Below, one piece after another: positions 1 through 6,808 of a DNA stretch of 14,055 nt (positions are counted from its first letter, which is position 1; every line of letters begins with the position of its first letter). Below the pieces are notes generated by a model. It searched no databases. It saw only the letters and a list, made by a program, of their open reading frames with translations, and was not told the origin of the DNA. The stretch comes from CAZFCK01 sp964517355 (GTDB lineage: Bacteria > Desulfobacterota > Desulfovibrionia > Desulfovibrionales > Desulfovibrionaceae), in the NCBI GenBank assembly GCA_964517355.1, contig CAZFCK010000124.1, positions 1 to 14,055 of the forward strand, in the 5' to 3' direction. The position numbers and the translations under genes were made by a program.

Positions 1-14
1 CAGGGAAATGCATA

Positions 15-49
15 AGAGCATCTAGCGCTTTTCAAGCGTGAGATGCTCT
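15..49. repeat. Imperfect palindrome (hairpin)
   Basis: AGAGCATCT (15-23) is the exact reverse complement of AGATGCTCT (41-49). Inside it, CGCTT (26-30) pairs with AAGCG (34-38) around a 3-nt loop, with a 2x2 internal mismatch between the two stems. There is no T-run directly after it, so it is not a textbook terminator. It resembles a dispersed intergenic hairpin element, but only one copy was found in this window. Confidence 0.5.
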
Positions 50-124
50 AAACTTCTTGGCTGGTATTACTTGCCCCCCTTACTCTTGATATTCTGAACT
101 CGAAAAGTTTAGGAAGGGGAGAGC

Positions 125-164
125 GCGAGAGGGGAAACCCTTTGAAAAGGGTTTCCCCTCTCGC
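125..164. repeat. 40-bp palindromic repeat, copy 1
   Basis: The arms GCGAGAGGGGAAACCC (125-140) and GGGTTTCCCCTCTCGC (149-164) are perfect 16-bp inverted repeats around TTTGAAAA, which can extend the stem by two pairs. The whole 40 bp is identical, and in the same orientation as judged from the asymmetric centre, to 14016-14055. A stem this long would form a very stable RNA hairpin and could end transcription of the gene to the left. The plus-strand tail after it is only ACCTGCTTTTA, so terminator function here is uncertain. It could equally be a dispersed REP-like element. Confidence 0.85.
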
Positions 165-217
165 ACCTGCTTTTATAACGAAGTTGGAAACGGCCTGGAT
201 GAAGAGGAGCCGGAATA

Positions 218-1351
218 ATGAAGAGTTTGCCTCCATTCGCTTTGGAAGTACGGTTTTCGCGCTGGGAGTTTCGCGCGCGCTACAATGTCGCGGGATCGGA
301 CATGGAATCCATGCCTTTGAACGAATTGCTGGCTTTGGCCTCTCCCGAGCGCCGCGATCAATGGGAGCGTCTTTGGCTGGGCTACACGGAAACATGGGGC
401 GCTCCATTTTTGCGCCGGGCCGTGGCTCAAACGTATCCCGGACTCGATGACGGGCATGTCTTGTGTTTCGCCGGCGCGGAAGAGGGCATTTTCTGCGCCA
501 TGCACGCCCTGCTCGAGCCCGGGGACCACGCCTTGATCTGCTGCCCCAATTATCAGTCGGCAGAAGTGCTGCCCGCTTCGCTGTGCGAGGTGTCGGGCAT
601 CACTCTGGACCCGGAGGACGGGTGGAATTTCGATCCCGATGCCGTGCGGCGGGCCATGCGCCCCAACACCAAATTGGTTTCCATCAATTTTCCCAACAAT
701 CCCACTGGGGCGGTGTTGGAACGCGAGCGTTTCGAGGCTCTTGTGACGCTTTGCCGGGAGCGGGGCGTTTGGCTTTTTTCGGACGAAGTGTACCACGGCA
801 TGGAGCGCGATCCGGGCATGACTTTGCCCCCTGCAGCTTCGGCCTATGAGAAAGGGTTGTCCCTGGGAGTCATGTCCAAGGCCTACGGCCTGGCCGGTCT
901 GCGCATCGGCTGGATCGCCTGCCGGGATACGGAGGTCTTGCAACGCATGGAGCGCTTCAAGCATTACCTCTCCATTTGCAACAGCGCCCCAAGTGAGTTG
1001 CTGGCCTGCATCGCCTTGGAAGCCCGCGAACAACTGTTGCACAGGAACCGGACCCTGGCCGCCGCCAACCGCGTGTTGCTGCGCGGTTTTTTTTCACGGC
1101 ATGCGGATCGCTTCGCCTGGTACGAGCCCGACGCCGGATGCATCGCCTTCCCGCGCTATCTCGGCGCGCAAGGGGTGGACGCCTTTGCGGACAGGCTGGT
1201 GGAGGAGAGCGGCGTGCTGCTCATGCCGGCCTCCGTCTTTCAATCCTCCCTGGGAGACGTGCAGCGCGACCGCTTCCGCGTGGGGTACGGGCGGTCTTTT
1301 TTTCCGGAAGCTCTGGACGTGTGGGAGCGTTGGCTGGAGAACAATCCCTGA
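218..1351 (+). CDS. PLP-dependent class I/II aminotransferase
   Basis: A 377-residue fold-type I aminotransferase (aspartate aminotransferase superfamily) expected in the cytoplasm. The PLP-binding signature is complete: NNPTG at residues 160-164, DEVY at 189-192 (Asp binds the pyridine nitrogen, Tyr the phenolic oxygen), and SKAYGLAGLRIGW with the Schiff-base lysine at K221. The C-terminal FRVGYGR supplies the usual substrate-carboxylate arginine. The N-terminus (LEVRFSRWEFRARYNVAGSD, then an LWLGYTE-like segment) fits a subgroup of small-molecule aminotransferases whose substrate I cannot name. The ATG at 218 is supported by GAGGAG 8 nt upstream. The stop overlaps the sfsA start (TGATG), so the two genes are probably co-transcribed and translationally coupled. 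Family assignment is firm; the donor and acceptor are unknown. Confidence 0.9.
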   Translation: MKSLPPFALEVRFSRWEFRARYNVAGSDMESMPLNELLALASPERRDQWERLWLGYTETWGAPFLRRAVAQTYPGLDDGHVLCFAGAEEGIFCAMHALLEPGDHALICCPNYQSAEVLPASLCEVSGITLDPEDGWNFDPDAVRRAMRPNTKLVSINFPNNPTGAVLERERFEALVTLCRERGVWLFSDEVYHGMERDPGMTLPPAASAYEKGLSLGVMSKAYGLAGLRIGWIACRDTEVLQRMERFKHYLSICNSAPSELLACIALEAREQLLHRNRTLAAANRVLLRGFFSRHADRFAWYEPDAGCIAFPRYLGAQGVDAFADRLVEESGVLLMPASVFQSSLGDVQRDRFRVGYGRSFFPEALDVWERWLENNP

Positions 1352-2088
1352 TGTCCGCCGGGGTCCTGCTTCCTTTGCCGCGGGGGTGCCGCCGCGCCGT
1401 GTTCGAGCGGCGGGAAAAGCGCTTCACCGTGTATGTGAGCGCCCCCGAAAGCGGGGAGCGCTACGCCGCGCACACCAACAACACCGGCTCGATGTTGGGG
1501 CTCTTGCGCCCCGGTTGTGAAGTGCTGCTCTCGCCGGCGGCAAATCCCAAGCGCAAATTGCCCTGGACCTTGGAGCTGGTGCGCCAGCCCGTTTTTCGCG
1601 AGCGGGCGTTCTGGGTGGGCGTGAACACCACCACGCCGAACCGCATGTTGCACGCCGCCTGGCAGGCCAAGGCCATACCCGAATTACGCGAGGCGACGTC
1701 CTTGCGGCGCGAGGCCGTATGCGGCGAAAGCCGTCTGGATGCGCTTCTGACTACGTCCGCCGGACAAGATATCTGGGTAGAGTGCAAGAACGTGACCCTG
1801 GTGGAAGACGACGTGGCCCTGTTTCCGGACGCCGCAACCGAAAGGGGGCGCAAGCATCTGCACGAGCTGACCCGCCTGGCGCGGCAAGGCGTGCGCACCG
1901 CGTTGTTTTTTTTGGTGCAGCGGCCGGACGCCTCGTGCTTCGCTCCTGCCTCGGTCATTGACCCCGCCTATGCGGAGGCGTTTTACACGGCCCTGGAGGC
2001 CGGCGTGGAGGTTTGGCCCTGGGTGGCGCGCATCAGCGAAGCGGGCTTGGGGCTGGAGCGGCGTTTGCCCGTTGTACCGGCAGCCTGA
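1351..2088 (+). CDS. sfsA: SfsA family protein (sugar fermentation stimulation protein A homologue)
   Basis: A 245-residue protein, close to the usual SfsA length of about 230-240. Family landmarks appear in order: HTNNTGSM at 41-48, VNTTTPNR in the middle, SRLD with D130, WVECKNVTL with E144 and K146, then FPDAATERGRKHLHEL. The D...ExK spacing matches the restriction-endonuclease-like core proposed for this family. SfsA was first described in E. coli as a DNA-binding protein affecting maltose metabolism, and its real role is not settled. The ATG at 1351 is chosen because it overlaps the preceding TGA and because the family motifs start soon after. A longer reading upstream (from 1138) would run inside the aminotransferase gene. 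A hairpin follows the stop. Confidence 0.92.
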   Translation: MSAGVLLPLPRGCRRAVFERREKRFTVYVSAPESGERYAAHTNNTGSMLGLLRPGCEVLLSPAANPKRKLPWTLELVRQPVFRERAFWVGVNTTTPNRMLHAAWQAKAIPELREATSLRREAVCGESRLDALLTTSAGQDIWVECKNVTLVEDDVALFPDAATERGRKHLHELTRLARQGVRTALFFLVQRPDASCFAPASVIDPAYAEAFYTALEAGVEVWPWVARISEAGLGLERRLPVVPAA

Positions 2089-2104
2089 CCGGACTGCCCG
2101 TGCG

Positions 2105-2136
2105 AACGCTCTCCTTTTTTAAGGAGACGTTGTTTT
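2105..2136 (+). terminator. Candidate intrinsic terminator after sfsA
   Basis: AACG plus TCTCCTT (2105-2116, with C2109 bulged) pairs with AAGGAGA plus CGTT (2121-2131) around a TTTT loop, followed by GTTTT. It lies between the convergent ends of sfsA and mqnD; the minus-strand mqnD stop (2137-2135) overlaps the T-tail. On the minus strand there is no T-run after the stem, so it should mainly stop plus-strand transcription. Confidence 0.55.
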
Positions 2137-2938
2137 ACCCCAGGAGCCGGGCGATGGCTTGGCGCCCCTCCGTACCCATGTCCAGGGAGTAGGCGGTGAC
2201 GAACGTGGCGATATGCGAGGAAATGGCCGTGGCGTCGAGCTCCTTGGCGTGTTGGCGCACGTATTCCATGGCGGGGGCGGGATTGGCCCGCGCCTGTTCC
2301 AGGCTCTGGCGAATGGCCCTGTCTATTTGCGTGATCTGCTGCTGCGGGATGTCGCGCCGCGCCACGATGCACCCCAGCGGAAGCGGCAGGCCGTATGTCT
2401 GCTCCCACCACTGACCCATATCCTGAATAAGGCGCAATCCAAGGGAATGGTACGTGAAACGTCCCTCGTGGATGAGTACGCCGGCATCGACTTTTCTCTC
2501 CAGAATGGCGGGAACGATCATATCGAAGCGCATGGGCACCGGCTTGTGCTCTTTGACCTGAGAATGTTTTTCCGTATAGCGTTCCAATAGCCGCGCGGCC
2601 GTGGTGTGCGCCCCGGGGATGGCGATGGTGGTTAGGGGGGCGGACCGGGGAAAATCGTTGCGCGTTACCAGCACGGGGCCGTTGCCGCGGCCAATGGCCG
2701 CGCCGCTGGAAAGCAAAACGTACTTGTCGCGGATGGCGCCGAAAACAGCGGCCGATATTTTGCAGATATGCGGCTCCCCCGCGAGCGCCATGCGGTTCAA
2801 TTCCTCCACATCGGCCAGGAAGATCCTGGGCGGGACCCCGCCGAAACCGGAAAGGTCAACTTGTCCGTGGGCCAGGGCGTGGAAGATGAACGTATCGTTG
2901 GGACACGTGGAATATCCCAGGGAGAGTGGTTCAGTCAT
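2135..2938 (-). CDS. mqnD: 1,4-dihydroxy-6-naphthoate synthase MqnD
   Basis: A 267-residue cytoplasmic enzyme of the futalosine menaquinone pathway. It converts cyclic dehypoxanthine futalosine to 1,4-dihydroxy-6-naphthoate. Family features: GYSTCPND at residues 8-15 (usually GYSPCPND), the CKISAA segment near 59-64, PGAHTTA at 108-114, and HEGR at 157-160, where H157 corresponds to the catalytic histidine of characterised MqnD. The fold is that of periplasmic-binding proteins without a signal peptide. The start at 2938 is preferred over an in-frame ATG at 2986 because GAGG (complement of 2947-2950) sits 8 nt upstream and GYS motifs are near the N-terminus in this family. The gene is divergent from tetR-mqnEC-mqnA-mqnX and shares their control region. 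Confidence 0.93.
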   Translation of the reverse strand: MTEPLSLGYSTCPNDTFIFHALAHGQVDLSGFGGVPPRIFLADVEELNRMALAGEPHICKISAAVFGAIRDKYVLLSSGAAIGRGNGPVLVTRNDFPRSAPLTTIAIPGAHTTAARLLERYTEKHSQVKEHKPVPMRFDMIVPAILERKVDAGVLIHEGRFTYHSLGLRLIQDMGQWWEQTYGLPLPLGCIVARRDIPQQQITQIDRAIRQSLEQARANPAPAMEYVRQHAKELDATAISSHIATFVTAYSLDMGTEGRQAIARLLG

Positions 2939-2946
2939 GGCGGCAA

Positions 2947-2950
2947 CCTC
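2947..2950 (-). promoter_or_regulatory. Ribosome binding site deciding the mqnD start
   Basis: GAGG on the minus strand lies 8 nt before the ATG at 2938. No comparable site precedes the alternative ATG at 2986, which would add 16 residues not expected in MqnD. Confidence 0.6.
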
Positions 2951-2968
2951 ATGGGGACGTAGCGTTGT

Positions 2969-2997
2969 TTGACAGGAGGGGGCCACAGGAGTAAGCG
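2969..2997 (+). promoter_or_regulatory. Candidate sigma-70 promoter for the tetR-mqn operon
   Basis: A perfect -35 hexamer TTGACA (2969-2974) is followed after 17 nt by a weak -10 TAAGCG (2992-2997). The 16-bp palindrome begins one base later, so a bound repressor would cover the start of transcription. The poor -10 keeps confidence moderate. Confidence 0.4.
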
Positions 2998-2998
2998 A

Positions 2999-3014
2999 GT
3001 GACCACGTGGTCAC
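2999..3014. promoter_or_regulatory. Perfect 16-bp palindrome, likely TetR operator
   Basis: GTGACCACGTGGTCAC is its own reverse complement. It sits alone between mqnD and the divergent tetR gene. Size and symmetry fit operators of TetR-family dimers, which often bind next to their own gene. It starts 1 nt after the candidate -10 for tetR and ends 4 nt before the candidate -10 for mqnD, so one operator could govern both directions. I saw no second copy elsewhere in the window, including upstream of mqnB. Binding by the adjacent regulator is inferred. Confidence 0.7.
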
Positions 3015-3018
3015 CAAT

Positions 3019-3047
3019 AGTGTAGGGGAGTCTGGCTGTGTGTGCAA
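3019..3047 (-). promoter_or_regulatory. Candidate sigma-70 promoter for mqnD
   Basis: On the minus strand TTGCAC (complement of 3042-3047), a 17-nt spacer and TACACT (complement of 3019-3024) form a good promoter. It would start transcription inside the palindrome at 2999-3014. Its -35 overlaps the first codons of the divergent tetR gene. Confidence 0.5.
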
Positions 3048-3721
3048 GTCCCACCTTTGAAAACCTTTTGGCTGCAAAACGCGAGCGGGTGCTGCGCGAG
3101 GCCGAGGATGAGTTCGCGGCACAGGGCTACAACGGCGCCAGCATGAACCGCCTGGCCCGGCGCCTCGGAATAGCCAAGGGGTCCTTATTTAAATATTTCG
3201 GGAACAAGGAAGGCTGTTTCAGGGCGGTGTTCAATCACGCTGTGGACGGGTTCGCCCACCGCATGCGCAAGGTGCGTGCAGCTGACGGACACACTGGAGA
3301 GGCGGACAGGGGTTTTTTCGAAGTGCTTGAGCATCTGCTGTGCGCCGCTCTGGAATTTGTACATGAACATCCCGGAATATTTCGGATTTATTTGAAGGTG
3401 CTGTTCTATGAGGATGTCCCGTTGCGCCGCGTGCTGTTGGAGGAAGTGCGGCGCAATACGCGAAGGCTTTTGGTTCCACTCATTGAAAAAGGCCAGGAAC
3501 GCGGGGAATTGCGGAAGGATATGGATGTGGGCACGGTTGTGTTTTTGATTGAAGCCGTATGCGAGAGGTTTTTGCAGGCCGGCAGCTTTGATCATGTGGC
3601 CGCGGGGGTGGATATTACGCATGCGGCTCCGGACCAGGTTCGCGAAGCGGCTCGCGGCGTATTGGACGTGATGCGCAAGGGCCTTGAGGCAAAGGAGAGA
3701 GGATGCTCGAAAAACGATTGA
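3038..3721 (+). CDS. TetR/AcrR family transcriptional regulator
   Basis: A 227-residue cytoplasmic DNA-binding protein. The N-terminal TetR_N domain spans about residues 14-60: a first helix (RVLREAEDEFAAQGY), then the helix-turn-helix (S35 to F54: MNRLARRLGIAKG, SLFKYFGNKEG). The remainder is a mostly helical ligand-binding and dimerisation domain without a recognisable specific family. The GTG start at 3038 follows GGGGAG with a 7-nt spacer. Its last 19 nt overlap the start of mqnE-mqnC, so regulator and pathway genes are one transcript. With the palindrome at 2999-3014 this predicts autorepression and control of mqnD plus the mqnEC-mqnA-mqnX operon. The ligand is unknown; a pathway intermediate, quinone or redox-related small molecule would be plausible. 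Confidence 0.88.
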   Translation: MCASPTFENLLAAKRERVLREAEDEFAAQGYNGASMNRLARRLGIAKGSLFKYFGNKEGCFRAVFNHAVDGFAHRMRKVRAADGHTGEADRGFFEVLEHLLCAALEFVHEHPGIFRIYLKVLFYEDVPLRRVLLEEVRRNTRRLLVPLIEKGQERGELRKDMDVGTVVFLIEAVCERFLQAGSFDHVAAGVDITHAAPDQVREAARGVLDVMRKGLEAKERGCSKND

Positions 3722-5952
3722 ACCGGCTTGGCCTGGGCGAGGTGTACGAAAAGGTATGCACGGATTCCAGGCTCACCCTGGAAGAGGGCGAGGCGCTGTA
3801 TCAATGCCGCGATCTGCACGCGGTCTTGGGGCTGGCAAACCTGGCGCGCAGGCTGCGCCACGGCGTCAAGACCCATTATGTGCTGAACCGCCATATCAAT
3901 TACACCAATGTCTGCGTGCAACGCTGCACCTTTTGCGCCTTCAGGCGTGCGGAGGACGAACGGGGCGCCTTTACCCTCGAGCATGAGGATGTCTACGCCC
4001 GGCTCCAGACCCCGGAGGCGAAGGGCGTCGCCGAGGTGCACATTGTAGGCGGGTGCCATCCTTTTCTGCCTCTGCGCTGGTATGAGGAGCTGGTCGCGGG
4101 CGTGCGCGAGCGTTTCCCGGACGTGGTGATCAAGGGCTTCACCATGGTGGAAATAGCCCATTTCGCGGACCTGGAAAGGGTGGATACAAGGGAGGTGTTG
4201 CGGCGTCTGCAAGCCGCGGGGCTGGCCATGTTGCCCGGCGGCGGCGCGGAAATTTTCGCTCCGGAAGTGCGGAAAAGGGTCTGCCCCACAAAAATCAGCG
4301 GCGAGGAATGGCTGCGTATCGCCGGGGAGGCGCATTCCCTCGGGCTGAAGAGCAATTGCACCATGCTGTTCGGCCATGTGGAGAGCCTGGAGCACAGATT
4401 GCTGCATCTGGACGCACTGCGCCGGCAGCAGGATTTATCCAGAGGCTTCATGTGTTTTATTCCCTTGCCGTTTCTCACGCAAAACAATCCGTTGGCTCAA
4501 AGCGACGGTTTTACTCCCATGGACGCCCGGGGGCAGGACATGTTGCGCACCGTGGCGATATCGCGGTTGCTGCTCGACAATGTGCCCCACATCAAGGCGT
4601 ATTGGGTGATGCTGGGATTGAAGACAGCGCTCACGGCGTTGCATTGCGGTGCGGACGATATCGACGGCACCATTTTTGAGGAACACATCGGCCACATGGC
4701 CGGGGCGGAAAGCGAACAGGCCTTGAGCTGCGAGGCTCTGGACGCCGCGTTGCGCAAGTCCGGGCTGGAGCCGCAACGCAGGGACGGCTTGTATCGCCCC
4801 TTGCCTGCCACCGGGGGAGACGAAGCGGAAGAACCAGTGACGCCGCGGCCGCGCACGTGCGGTCCGTCCTGCGCAACGTTATTGGCAAAGGCGGCCGAGG
4901 GGCGGCGTCTGCATTTCGAGGAAGCTCTGCAGCTCTATGAAAAGGCGCCCCTGCATGAATTGGGCGCCGCCGCGCATGCGGTGCGCATGGATAAATGCCC
5001 CACGGCGGTGGCCACGTATGTGGTGGACCGCAACATCAATTATACCAATGTGTGCGTGTGCGGGTGCCGTTTCTGCGCCTTTTACGCCACGCCGGAAAAC
5101 AACGGCGCGGGACGAAAAGGTTATGTGATGGAGCAGGCGGAACTGGGCCGCAAGATCGAGGAAACCCTTGCCCTGGGCGGACGGCAGATCCTTTTGCAGG
5201 GCGGGTGCCATCCGGATTTGCGCTTGTCTTTTTATGAAGGCATGCTGCGTTTTATCCGCGAAAATTACCCGCAGATCCATATCCACGGCTTTTCCCCTCC
5301 GGAAATTTTTCATATCGCCCAGATCGAGGGACTGGAAACGGCTGTGGTCATCGACAGGCTGCGGCGGGCAGGTCTGCACTCCATACCGGGGGGCGGGGCG
5401 GAGATACTGGTGAACCGCGTGCGCAACAAAGTCTCTCCCGGCAAGTGCCCGGTGGACGCCTGGCTGGATGTCATGCGTCAGGCGCACTTGCAGGGAATGC
5501 GCACAACCGCGACCATGATGTTCGGGCATGAGGAAACAGTGGCCGAACGCCTGCAGCATATTTTCACCATCCGGGCGCTTCAGGACGAGACGGGCGGATT
5601 CACGGCCTTCATACCCTGGACATTTCAGCCGGACAACACGGCCATCCGCTGCTTTCCCGAACCTCCGTCCGTTTACCTGCGTGTTCTGGCCCTTTCGCGG
5701 CTGGTGCTGGACAATGTGGACAATATCCAGGCGTCCTGGGTGACCATGGGGCCGCAAGTGGCGCAGACGGCGTTGTGCTACGGCGCGAATGATTTCGGCT
5801 CCACCATGATCGAGGAAAACGTCGTGGCCGCGGCCGGGGTGCGCTTTATGCTGGAGGAGGACTCCTTGCGGCGGATCGTGCGGCTGGCCGGATTTTCCCC
5901 CTGCCGCAGGAGCATGGATTACACTTTGCTCGAGGAGGTTGCCCGTGTTTGA
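3703..5952 (+). CDS. mqnE-mqnC: Fused aminofutalosine synthase (MqnE) and dehypoxanthine futalosine cyclase (MqnC)
   Basis: A 749-residue protein with two full-length radical-SAM enzymes in tandem. Residues about 1-366 are MqnE-like: NRHINYTNVCVQRCTFCAF with 4Fe-4S cysteines C71, C75 and C78, then VHIVGGCHP, PGGGAEIFAPEVRK, IKAYWVMLG and DDIDGT. MqnE couples 3-enolpyruvyl-benzoate to SAM-derived 5'-deoxyadenosyl radical to give aminofutalosine. A linker of about 25 residues rich in E, P and T follows. Residues about 390-749 are MqnC-like: DRNINYTNVCVCGCRFCAFY with C451, C455, C458 and an extra C453, then QILLQGGCHPDLRL, IHGFSPPEI, PGGGAEILVNRVR, TATMMFGHEET and GGFTAFIPWTFQP. MqnC cyclises dehypoxanthine futalosine. 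Each half is close to a normal single enzyme in length and keeps its motifs, with no stop or frame change between them. The ATG at 3703 has GGAG 5 nt upstream, inside the tetR end. Confidence 0.94.
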   Translation: MLEKRLNRLGLGEVYEKVCTDSRLTLEEGEALYQCRDLHAVLGLANLARRLRHGVKTHYVLNRHINYTNVCVQRCTFCAFRRAEDERGAFTLEHEDVYARLQTPEAKGVAEVHIVGGCHPFLPLRWYEELVAGVRERFPDVVIKGFTMVEIAHFADLERVDTREVLRRLQAAGLAMLPGGGAEIFAPEVRKRVCPTKISGEEWLRIAGEAHSLGLKSNCTMLFGHVESLEHRLLHLDALRRQQDLSRGFMCFIPLPFLTQNNPLAQSDGFTPMDARGQDMLRTVAISRLLLDNVPHIKAYWVMLGLKTALTALHCGADDIDGTIFEEHIGHMAGAESEQALSCEALDAALRKSGLEPQRRDGLYRPLPATGGDEAEEPVTPRPRTCGPSCATLLAKAAEGRRLHFEEALQLYEKAPLHELGAAAHAVRMDKCPTAVATYVVDRNINYTNVCVCGCRFCAFYATPENNGAGRKGYVMEQAELGRKIEETLALGGRQILLQGGCHPDLRLSFYEGMLRFIRENYPQIHIHGFSPPEIFHIAQIEGLETAVVIDRLRRAGLHSIPGGGAEILVNRVRNKVSPGKCPVDAWLDVMRQAHLQGMRTTATMMFGHEETVAERLQHIFTIRALQDETGGFTAFIPWTFQPDNTAIRCFPEPPSVYLRVLALSRLVLDNVDNIQASWVTMGPQVAQTALCYGANDFGSTMIEENVVAAAGVRFMLEEDSLRRIVRLAGFSPCRRSMDYTLLEEVARV
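5932..5938 (+). promoter_or_regulatory. Ribosome binding site deciding the mqnA start
   Basis: GAGGAGG lies at 5932-5938 inside the last codons of mqnE-mqnC. Spacing is 6 nt to GTG 5945 but 0 nt to the in-frame TTG 5939, so the GTG is the likely start. Translation of mqnA should be coupled to termination of mqnE-mqnC. Confidence 0.75.
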
Positions 5953-6808
5953 GTCCATACGTGTGGGGCGCATTTCCTACCGCAATGTTCTGCCCATCTA
6001 TCATCCTTTGGAGACCGGGCGCATTCCCAACCGCATGCGCTTTGTCTACGGCCCCCCCGCGGAATTGAACCGCCGCATGAAGTCCGGGGAGCTGGACATC
6101 GCGTCTGTTTCCTCCATTGAATACGCGCGCCGCGCGGATGAATATCTGCTGCTGCCCCATCTGGCCATTGGCAGCCGCGGGCCGGTGCAAAGCGTGCTCC
6201 TGCTGAGCACGGTGCCGGTGCGGGAACTGCACGGCAAAAGCATTCTCGTGAGTGCGGAAACCCATACTTCGGCCATGTTGCTTTCGTTGTTGCTGCGCCG
6301 TTATTGGCGGGTGGACGCGCATCTGGAAGCGGGGAGCGGCTCGGCTTCTGCCGCGCTGGACCGTGGAGCCAGACCCGCCGCGGTGCTGGCCATAGGCGAC
6401 GAAGCCCTGATGTTGCGCGGAAGCGTGGATTATCCCTGCCGTGTGGACCTCGGCGACGTGTGGCACGGGTGGACGGGACTGCCGTTTGTGTTCGGCGTGT
6501 GGGCCATGCGGCGCGATTTGCCCGATATCCGCGAAGCGGCGGCCCGTCAGGGCTGCGATCTGCTTTTGCAAGGCAAGGCTTGGGGCGCGCGGCATCTTGA
6601 GGAACTGCTCCCGCAAGCCGGCACGGGCCTGGGGCTTGATCAGGACGCCCTGCGCCGCTACTTCCGGGGGCTCTCCTATGAACTGGGAGCCGAGGAGCAA
6701 AAGGGACTGCGCACCTTTTTTCAAGCCCTGGAAAGCGCGGGATTGCTGGAGCGCGCGCCTCGTCTGGATTTTTTTCAACATCCGGCATTGAACAACGCAT
6801 ATGCGTGA
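5945..6808 (+). CDS. mqnA: Chorismate dehydratase MqnA
   Basis: A 287-residue cytoplasmic enzyme of the MqnA/MqnD periplasmic-binding-protein fold. It removes water from chorismate to give 3-[(1-carboxyvinyl)oxy]benzoate, the first committed step of the futalosine route and the substrate of the MqnE half encoded just upstream. Family landmarks are the N-terminal VGRISYRNVLPIY (residues 7-19), the GPPAELNRRMKSGELD segment, and ASVSSIEYA soon after. Later parts (LAIGDEAL, then DLGDVWHGWTGLPFVFGVWA) also match the family. The GTG at 5945 overlaps the mqnE-mqnC stop by 8 nt and is backed by a strong GAGGAGG. Its own stop overlaps the next gene by 8 nt. Length is normal for the family. Confidence 0.92.
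   Translation: MFESIRVGRISYRNVLPIYHPLETGRIPNRMRFVYGPPAELNRRMKSGELDIASVSSIEYARRADEYLLLPHLAIGSRGPVQSVLLLSTVPVRELHGKSILVSAETHTSAMLLSLLLRRYWRVDAHLEAGSGSASAALDRGARPAAVLAIGDEALMLRGSVDYPCRVDLGDVWHGWTGLPFVFGVWAMRRDLPDIREAAARQGCDLLLQGKAWGARHLEELLPQAGTGLGLDQDALRRYFRGLSYELGAEEQKGLRTFFQALESAGLLERAPRLDFFQHPALNNAYA

Larger units (their letters stand above)
1..217. other. Intergenic region at the left edge
   Basis: No convincing coding sequence is seen here; the short reading frames lack recognisable protein features. The region holds two hairpin-forming sequences, described separately at 15-49 and 125-164, and ends in the ribosome binding site of the aminotransferase gene (GAGGAG at 204-209, 8 nt before ATG 218). 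I could not pick a convincing sigma-70 promoter. The hairpins probably belong to the end of a gene lying left of the window. Confidence 0.6.

Noticed and set aside
173..1042. Long minus-strand open frame opposite the aminotransferase gene
   Set aside because: Its translation shows no family motif, while the plus strand encodes an unmistakable aminotransferase; such antisense frames are expected in GC-rich DNA.
5939..5944. TTG at 5939 as the mqnA start
   Set aside because: It abuts the GAGGAGG with zero spacing; GTG 5945 has the normal 6-nt spacing.
4879..5973. Minus-strand open frame opposite the MqnC half
   Set aside because: Low-complexity shadow without recognisable features; the plus-strand reading carries all radical-SAM motifs.
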